64,000 nucleotides of DNA from Mercurialis annua (taxonomy: Eukaryota > Streptophyta > Magnoliopsida > Malpighiales > Euphorbiaceae). Of the stretch, positions 56,911 to 64,000 are shown one piece after another. Position 1 is the first letter of the stretch; the number at the start of each line of letters is the position of its first letter. Location of the stretch: assembly GCF_937616625.2 (NCBI RefSeq), contig NC_065571.1:17114501-17178500 (forward strand), given 5' to 3'. The notes beneath the pieces are model-generated. The model had not been told where the DNA came from and made no database searches. It saw nothing but the letters and a program-made list of their open reading frames with translations. A program made the position numbers and the translations under genes.

Positions 56911-57364
56911 ACCATGCGTCAGATATCGCATACCAAATCTCTCAGTAGCGCCCTGCAGCCAGCGAGGTCAAATCTCCCCCGGAGGGATGTTCCATGACGA
57001 ATGGATCCGCAAAATACTCCAAATAAGTATACAAGTTAAATACAATTGAAACACTAACCAGCTTGTTGTATGTTGTGTACACCAATCCAGGCCAGCTCAT
57101 TCAGCTACTCTTTACAAGCAACTCCCAGACTCCGAGTCTGAATATGAAACATATCCCAGAATCTCAGCAACGGAAAACCTATCTTACATAAAAGGCCGAA
57201 ATCCTGAAAGAGTGCCAGACTGAATCATCCAAATCTGAGAAAATACAGGTAAAACTGAATAAGGATGTATCCACTTTCTAATGCATTTATAAGCGCAAGC
57301 CTTTCATGGACAGGCTACTTAGGGCCATTTTTCTTCCAATAAACCCAGGACCAAAAGGCTCCAT

Positions 57365-57665
57365 GGTAAATTCAAAACAAGTCCCAGAGGATCAGAACAA
57401 GCCCTAGAGGATCAGAACAAGTCCCAAAGTTTCAGAATAAGCCCTAGAGGATCAAATCAAGCCCTAGAGGATCAGAACAAACCCCAGAGGATCAAAACAA
57501 GCCCCAGAGCCTTCAAGACAAACCCTAGAGGATCAGGACAAGCCATAGAGCTTTCAAGATAAGTCCTAGAGGATCGTAACAATCCCCGGAGCCTTCAAGA
57601 CAAGCCCTAGAGGATCAGAACAAGCCCTAGAGCCTTCAAGACAAGCCATAGAAGACTAGAGTAAA
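57365..57665 (+). repeat. tandem array, unit about 20 bp
   Basis: More than ten copies of GCCCTAGAGGATCAGAACAA, partly alternating with GCCTTCAAGACAA. Confidence 0.88.
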
Positions 57666-57739
57666 CCCTAGAGGATCAGAAAGTTTCCCATAAAGATGGG
57701 ATTGAAACAACATAACAGAGCCAAACTCCACATATGACA

Positions 57740-57990
57740 CAAAAGATGCCAAAAACGGTAGAGAGACACCGAAATGCGGCAGAAAGACGCCAAAGCCTGG
57801 TAGAAAAACACCAACGGATGGTAAAAAAAACACCAAAGATCGGTAGAGGAACACCGAAGATGGCAGAAAGACGCCAAAGCCTGGTATAAAGACACCAACA
57901 TAAGGTAGAAAGACACCGAAGAGTCGGTAGATAGACACCAAAGGTGGCAGAAAGACGCCAAAGCGTGGTAGAAAGACACCAGCATCCGTT
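57740..57990 (+). repeat. tandem array, unit about 26 bp
   Basis: About ten copies of a unit near GGCAGAAAGACGCCAAAGCC alternating with a GGTAGAAAGACACCGAAG form, suggesting a two-unit higher-order repeat. Confidence 0.85.
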
Positions 57991-58689
57991 AATTGTGGAA
58001 TAATTAACGGAATCCAGGTACTGATTCTGTCACGACCCGAAATCTCGAGTCGAGACCGGCGCTAGGGAATGGAAGTGGTTGCTCCGGAACCCATAACAAG
58101 CCTGAAAAACACTATAAATTTTTTGCGGAAATCAAAACATTTTTGAATATTTTAAAAACTCTGTTTAAACGTTCTGGTGTAAAAACCATTATAAAAATTT
58201 TATTAAATAAAGGATGGGACAAAACATCAGAGTTTAAATGCGCTATAAAATATTTGTTTACAATAATACTACACTAGTCTACTGCGGATAATTACTAATG
58301 TAGCGCTACTGAACCAAATACCACAATTCAAACGAGGAGACTTTGAAGCAAACAAAGTGAAGTCTCGACCAAAAAGACAGGTTACGAACCTGAAAAATAA
58401 TTCCACAACGTGGTGTCAGATATACTGGTGAGTTCATGCCGTTACAAATAAATATTCCATAAAGTCAAAAACATTTTGTATTTAAAATAATTTTATGTGT
58501 TTTCGAAAACGTTTGAAAATATTTTGAAAACAGTTGAAGCTCGAATTCGCACATAACCTATTTCGACAAGACATTCTATATCATTGAAAATCAACCATAC
58601 ACGTTAACCTTTAAATTAAACCACATTTCTTAAATTTGTCCATCTACATTGATGGCAAAACTAACCAATATAACATATATGTATAATCT

Positions 58690-58901
58690 TTTGGGATCGA
58701 TAGCACAGCCAACCGATCAACTATATCACAACATACATAAACTTTAAGGGACCGATAGCACAACCAACCGATCAACCTTATTCATAACAAACGTAAATTT
58801 TACGGGTTAGATAGCACAGCCAACCGATCAACCATATTCATTAACATACACATATAATACTATGGGTCTGATAAGCACAGCCAACCGATCAACCATATTC
58901 A
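58690..58901. repeat. tandem array, unit about 56-60 bp
   Basis: About four copies, each with GATAGCACAGCCAACCGATC then AACCATATTCA. The core GATAGCA.AGCCAACCGAT is shared with the adjoining 44-bp array. Confidence 0.9.
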
Positions 58902-59297
58902 CCTGACATCGATAGCGAAGTTAACCGATGTAATATAAATACAATCCTGACATCGATAACAAAGCCAACTGATGTAACATACACACAATTCTGACATCGA
59001 TAGCAAAGCCAACTGATGTAACATACGCACAATCCTGACATCGATAGTAAAGCCAACCGATGCAACATACACACAATCCTGACATCGATAGCAAAGCCAA
59101 CCGATGTAACATACGCACAATCCTGACATCGATAGCAAAGCCAACTGATGTAACATACACACAATCCTGACATCGATAGCAAAGCCAAACGATGTAACAT
59201 ACACACAATCCTAACATCGCTAGTAAAGCCAACCGATGTAACATACACACAATCTTGACATCGATAGTAAAGCCAACTGATGTGACATAACCACGTT
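58902..59297. repeat. tandem array, 44-bp unit, nine copies
   Basis: Copies start with CCTGACATCG at 58902 and recur every 44 bp (58946, 58990, 59034, 59078, 59122, 59166, 59210, 59254). Each has GATAGCAAAGCCAACYGATG followed by TAACATACACACAAT. Copies are very similar, so the array is young. Confidence 0.95.
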
Positions 59298-59434
59298 GTT
59301 CTACTCGTTTTAGCAATTGTTACACATAATACACTTGAATCCACCAATACCATGTATTCGTGTAAATCAACAATAAACACATCCTAACACAGACAAGTTG
59401 CATAACAATTTTCAAAACTATATGTTTATCTTTG

Positions 59435-59475
59435 TATATCAAAAATATATATATATATATATATACATATAGTAT
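59435..59475. repeat. short (TA)n-rich run
   Basis: AAATATATATATATATATAT and neighbours inside the solo LTR. Confidence 0.8.
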
Positions 59476-61285
59476 ATACATAAAACATATATACATACAA
59501 GGCATGTAAACATATAACACCGCAATGCACATATATCACATATTATATTAAATATGAGACTTTATGAATACCGAAATATAAAAACATATACTCACAGAAA
59601 CCGTTTAATCATGGTATTACTCTGTTAATGCTCCTTAAAACAACTCCGTTATTTCCCTTGGTCCTCCGACCGGGTAGCTCGACAACTTGTCGAATCTAGT
59701 CAGGATTAAAATATTAATTCCTCAATTAATAAAATCCTAACTCTAATATTAACTCTATAAAATCTTAATTAAATTTAAATTCATTAATTCAAAACCTCAA
59801 TTAATTTCTTATTTCATAAGTCCATATTTTTATTCATTTAAAATTTTCTTTGCTAAACTCTTTTTACACATAAAACCATTTTTCATAAATATACTTTAAT
59901 ATATAAAATATATTTCTTTACATCTAAATAATATTGTCCACTTAAAATTATTTAATTTAATCTATTAAACGACTCCATATTAGCTAAAATTTCACTTTTG
60001 GTCAAAATATCAAAATATCCTCAAACTTTTCAAAATGGACCATTTAGGTCCTTTCGTAAATCAATAGTTTCAAAATCGATAAAATCATTTAAATACCCAA
60101 AATAATTTTAGCTCAGATTATTAATTTTACATAATCTGGAATTTTTGGCTAACATACCATGTAACCCTTCAATATAAAAAAAATACAATTTAACACAAAA
60201 ACTCTAGTTTTCAGCAAACATATCAAATTCTTTCTAAAATCATCAAAATTCTTTAAAATTCTCAAAATAATTTCACATCAGATTATATATGTCAATAATC
60301 TGTAAATATGGTTAAAATACTGATTGGTCCTTTATTTTTACGAAAATTACATTTTAAGCCCTAAACTTTAAATTTTGAAAATCAACTACAAATCAATTGA
60401 AAATCACACCAATCAATCCTTTAAATAATCTAAGACTACTCATCAACTCAATTTTATGATCTAGCATTTAATACCTAGACATGCAACACAATTTAGATTG
60501 AAACCAACATTTGTTTTTAATTTATTAACTAATCATCATTTAAACATAATCCTATCAAATTAACCATGAATCCATCAAATTTAATCAAAACAAATTTTAT
60601 TTTAACAAATTAAAAATTTACAGCCCATAAATTAAAAATAAATTATTTTTTTCATATTTATCTATTCATTTAAAATTAACTAAGGAATATCAAATTAATT
60701 AGCACACATCCAAATTTAAAAAAAAAAATTCAAAGTATTATTATCTCCTCAATCTAAGATTTTCATCCAAGGTTTGTCACTCCGTTCATCGAAATCTGGT
60801 CACCGGATTCCGGCCAAAGCTCCGACGAGCTTTAAAAACCGCAAAACGGCCAAAAATCATATTTTAATATAAAAATCAAACTTTAACATCACAAATTAAA
60901 CCAAACCATATATTAAATTTCAGAATCTATATCACCTCCAAAATTTCATTTTAATTTAATTAAACATCATTTAAAATTTTAAAACAAAAAATAAACGCTA
61001 AAACCGAACTATTAACTAATGATCTACCAAAATCAACAACCAAAAGCATAATCTTTAAGCTAAATAATTCCAGAAATTAAAATCATAATCTGAGCTTTAA
61101 AATTTACCTTGATCGTACATGCAATTGTAGATTAGTACTTAGCGGGTGATTTCCAACGTTTTTCGTTGAGGAATTATTAAGAAATAACAAATAAATAATA
61201 TAGATTAGGGTAAATGGAGAGCTGAGAGCATTCAATAATGAAGGGAAAAGAAATTTGCTGGAAATGAAGTGGGGAAGAAGACTTA

Positions 61286-61506
61286 GGCCATGTTTGGTTC
61301 ATGGAATGGAATAGCTTACAATTGAATAGTTATCCCTGAAGGAATGGAATAGTCATTCTTTACTTTTTTAGAGGAGTACTTATTCCACAAAATCTTGGAA
61401 TAGCAATTCTGTGGAATACTTATTCCATAAAAACAAATTAAAGAATGGTCATTCTATACGGAATAGCTATTCTATTCCGCACCTATTACATGAACCAAAC
61501 ATGGCC
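61286..61506. mobile_element. MITE, probably PIF/Harbinger (Tourist-like)
   Basis: 221 bp with inverted ends: GGCCATGTTTGGTTCATG at the left and its inverse CATGAACCAAACATGGCC at the right. TTA flanks both sides (61283-61285 and 61507-61509), the 3-bp target typical of PIF/Harbinger. The interior repeats GGAATAG/CTATTCC motifs. Non-coding. Confidence 0.88.
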
Positions 61507-62250
61507 TTAGGATATTTATTAGGCTTGGGAAAATTACAAGTTTACCTTTGTGGCAAATTTCGTAATTAAATCGAAGTTTAGGGTAAAATTGACTTTTACC
61601 ATTTTCGATATTTAATTATCCCAAGCATTTTTAAATATTATTTCATGAATAATAACCTCTAAATTATTATCTCGGAACATCTATTTTATTTTATATTGAA
61701 TTTTCTATATTAATTCAGCAGGCCAATTGTAGTCCGGCTAAAATATTCTTTTTCGTCCAAAAATTCCTAAATTTATTCCTTAGACTCCAACTATTTTTAT
61801 GAGCTTCCTTGAGTATTTAAATTCTCAATTTGAACTTAAATAATATGTTTCCTTACTCCTGGTTACCTAAATCCTGACGAATCCAGCGGTTCAATTTGAG
61901 CTGCATTGTTCTTTAAATTTCTGCACTGTTTCTCTTTTATATTTTATGAAATAAAATTCATAAAATTGAAGAGGACGTCGATAGCTTCGATTTGACATAT
62001 GGATCATCGAATTCCGATGTCGAAATAGGAAGATATGAATTTGGAAGTTCGTCGTTTCAAAATTGTCATATTATTATACTTATCCAAAAATCTCCAAATA
62101 ATTTCTTATGATTCCAATAATTTTATGGACTTTTCTAAGTATTTAAATTCTCCCTTTGAATTTAAATATCATTTCTTATAATACCGATCATCCAAATTAC
62201 GACATGCAGCTTACTTTAATGGCTTCAAAAATTCGTGTTATTACAGATTC

Positions 62251-62583
62251 AATAGTGTGACCCTTGGGACGGCCAAGGGGATGTTGTCCCTTTTGTAAGC
62301 CTAAGAAGATCCGAACAAGACAATTATCAGGGTTCGAACCATCAGATCACTCTTAGAACGGCTGATAGTTTACAACTCCATTCCACGGGGCACACACTCA
62401 AGTAGCCCAGGCACAATGGCAGCTTAGAAGAGTACTCCCAGCCAAATGTGGTGTAGACCAAAACCAGGGGGCATGAAGTCAGAGTCATGCGCTACGACAT
62501 GTAATGCTCAGATTAGGGCATTACCATATCATCGGGCGAGCGAGCGCCTCCGATGGTGGGCAGTATCCTTGTCGCTTGTCTAG
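62251..62583 (+). other. E7 interior continued after solo LTR
   Basis: No gene. It contains GGGGGCATGAAGTCAGAGTC in the style of the internal repeats. It ends abruptly where LTR homology begins at about 62584, so the polypurine tract is absent. Confidence 0.6.
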
Positions 62584-63364
62584 CCCGTTCTGACCAGACC
62601 GATGGTCAAAACCCGCACGAGTGCAAAACACTCAAAGTCAACGAGGTTAAAAATTATTCCTAACCTTATATGTATATCTAACTGCCTCTAAGCATGCAAG
62701 CACTGTTTATCGCTTTCCAAAAGCATTCCAAATCAAATAATAACCGGTTAAAACACTAATCACCTAAAATTGGCCCGTCAATGCAATTTCAGCCCATCAC
62801 TTAGACATCATAGGACTAACACGAAAACGTAGTAATGGTTGTATAGGTTTTTCAAGATCACCTAATAAAATTAATCAATCACACTTATACATCCGGTTTA
62901 GGCTTTGTGCATGTAATCAATCCATACCAGCCAGACTTATGCCTATTTGCTAGATATCTCTAAGGTCAGATGTATGTTTAGGAGTACTTCTACTTATATC
63001 AAATGCCAGTCTAGATCGAGTTATATATGGGTCCAGCCTGTTTACTGCTTTCATCCCTGTTTATTTACAGCTTTCATATCATGTGAACTGCATATACTGT
63101 TGATATGAGATAAAAACAAATATATGTCCAGTAAATAAAGCCGGTAACAGATAAGCCAAGCACAAGAGTCTCGGGGAGGTCCACGAACCCTAGTTTTTGG
63201 TCCGATGCACGATGATCTTACCGGAGGCGAGTAAGGTTATCTAGTCTGTTAAAAGGCATTTCCTAGTTGCACTAGGTGCCGACTCCATTTTTCAAAACAT
63301 TTTCAGATCGTGAAGTCAGTCATAAGTCTTGGGCGAGCGGCCCCTGAAACCCGCTCCGCACACA
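62584..63364 (+). repeat. E7 3' LTR, left part deleted
   Basis: Matches the last ~780 bp of the 5' LTR (from TTCTGACCAGACCGATGGTC onward). About 1650 bp of the LTR start and the end of the interior are missing. The right end and the duplication ACTAA are intact. Confidence 0.88.
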
Positions 63365-63369
63365 ACTAA

Positions 63370-64000
63370 TTTATTGAACCAACAATTTATAAAACAATCA
63401 TTCTCTTTCCCTTTACCATTCCCATTCCTTCTCATTCTCGTTCCGATTCCCAATTTGTTGAAAGTGAATTGGTGTATTTATTGCTTTTTATAGGGAAAAG
63501 GGTCATTTATACCTCTAAGATTTGGCTTCAGGATCAAACAAGCCCTTAACGTCCTGAGAGTTTCAAATATGCCCTCAACGTCTTGAAAAATGAACAACTA
63601 GCCCTCTCAATTTCGACAACCAAGCCCTCGGGTCGGGTCGGGCTTGTGCAGGCCTGACTTTTTTTTGAGCAAGCCCGAGCCCGGAGAAATTTTAATACCC
63701 CTCTACCCAAACCCAGGCCCTATATTTTTCTTAAAGCCCGGCCCGATCCGGCCCGAACTATTAACCATTTTTGTTTTTTGAGTTGAACTGTTGTAGATTT
63801 GTTGTTGTTTAACGTTTTAAATTTGTGAAAAATGAAGTTAAAGAATTTATTTGAGTGAAACACAGTCGGCGGCGCAAAAAGAGAAGAAAGGAAAGTGAAA
63901 ACGTTTAGCTGAATTTATTTCAAATTTTGATTTCATTTAGGGTTTCTCATTTTATATTTAATAATAACAATAACAATAAGGTTATAAACAGAATTAGAAT
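63370..64000. other. DNA right of E7, no gene
   Basis: Contains CATTCCCATTCCTTCTCATT at about 63418 (possible partner of a MITE arm at 49390) and a GC-rich patch (63620-63770) with CTCGGGTCGGGTCGGGCTTG, AAGCCCGAGCCCGG and GCCCGGCCCGATCCGGCCCG, common in plant repeats. No coding sequence could be supported. Confidence 0.5.

Larger units (their letters stand above)
58028..62245 (-). mobile_element. 4.2-kb solo LTR (Tekay-like), minus strand, inside E7
   Basis: The plus-strand ends are TGTCACGACCCGAAATC and GTGTTATTACA, inverse of a TGTAATAAC...GGTCGTGACA LTR. Perfect duplication GATTC (58023-58027 and 62246-62250). The TCGTGACA end and the GGCGCTAGGGAATGG phrase are shared with E1 and E2 LTRs. 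No interior is present. It contains tandem arrays (58690-59297) and a MITE (61286-61506). Confidence 0.9.
49901..63364 (+). mobile_element. E7: non-autonomous Tat/Ogre-like retrotransposon
   Basis: The 5' LTR starts TGTAGACAT and ends GCTCACA. The right end of the element is GCACACA. A perfect 5-bp duplication ACTAA flanks it (49896-49900 and 63365-63369). The primer site TGGCCACTCCACTAGGGATT resembles the tRNA-Arg-type site of the Tat/Ogre group. No gag or pol is recognisable. The interior is mostly tandem arrays and antisense coding remnants. A second retrotransposon left a solo LTR in it (58028-62245). The 3' LTR is truncated on its left side. Confidence 0.88.

Noticed and set aside
57636..57985. 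Two minus-strand frames of about 100 codons with FLPGFGVFLP-like repeats
   Set aside because: They translate the 26-bp tandem array inside E7.
58889..59380. Overlapping minus-strand frames of 163, 131 and 101 codons
   Set aside because: All are translations of the 44-bp tandem array, which stays open in several frames. No independent evidence of coding.

Overview
This window is plant nuclear DNA, almost certainly from a eudicot with a repeat-rich genome. The evidence is an AT-rich background, spliced gene pieces with plant homologues (a SEC62 exon and a PME31-type pectinesterase), an organellar 23S rRNA fragment, and plant-specific retrotransposon lineages (Athila, Tekay-like, Tat/Ogre-like). 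I cannot name the species. No complete, confidently functional gene is visible.

Left part (1-9 kb) is the only gene-like region. It holds one intact SEC62 exon on the minus strand (1588-1789), a small putative plastid-targeted protein (3579-3941), a repeat-filled transposon-like block (4.3-5.45 kb), a truncated PME31-like pseudogene (6994-7341, minus) and unidentified exon-like pieces (7.47-8.8 kb). From 9.6 to 11.6 kb lies motif-rich DNA ending in a CACTA-type terminus.

The middle (12-49 kb) is nested transposons whose order can be proved from target-site duplications (TSDs). A decayed Athila element (16217-44647, TSD GTTGA) carries a second, 5'-deleted Athila (about 18461-21642) in its gag and a Tekay-like element E2 (22241-40121, TSD GAGAA) in its gag-pro region. 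E2 in turn carries element E1 (27389-36679, TSD GGAGT). All have lost most or all of pol. The Athila sits beside a 23S rRNA fragment and a minus-strand Copia gag remnant. A MULE-type MITE (45304-46249, TSD GTATTAAAAT) splits that remnant, and a solo LTR of the E1 family (46395-48869, TSD CTTAT) lies just beyond.

The right part (49.9-63.4 kb) is one non-autonomous Tat/Ogre-like element E7 (49901-63364, TSD ACTAA) with no recognisable gag-pol. It has at least five unrelated tandem-repeat arrays, duplicated antisense coding remnants, a nested 4.2-kb solo LTR (58028-62245, TSD GATTC) that itself holds a 44-bp satellite-like array and a MITE, and a truncated 3' LTR. A solo LTR of the same family lies at 12564-15020.

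The most unusual signal is a recurring design. Several unrelated transposon families here carry a compact run of short CpG-containing palindromes, usually upstream of the LTR TATA-like box, each family with its own palindrome sequence. The MULE-type MITE carries a back-to-back train of eight hairpins. A second signal is a conserved, pairing-preserved non-coding RNA-like structure in the pol-less interiors of both E1 and E2.
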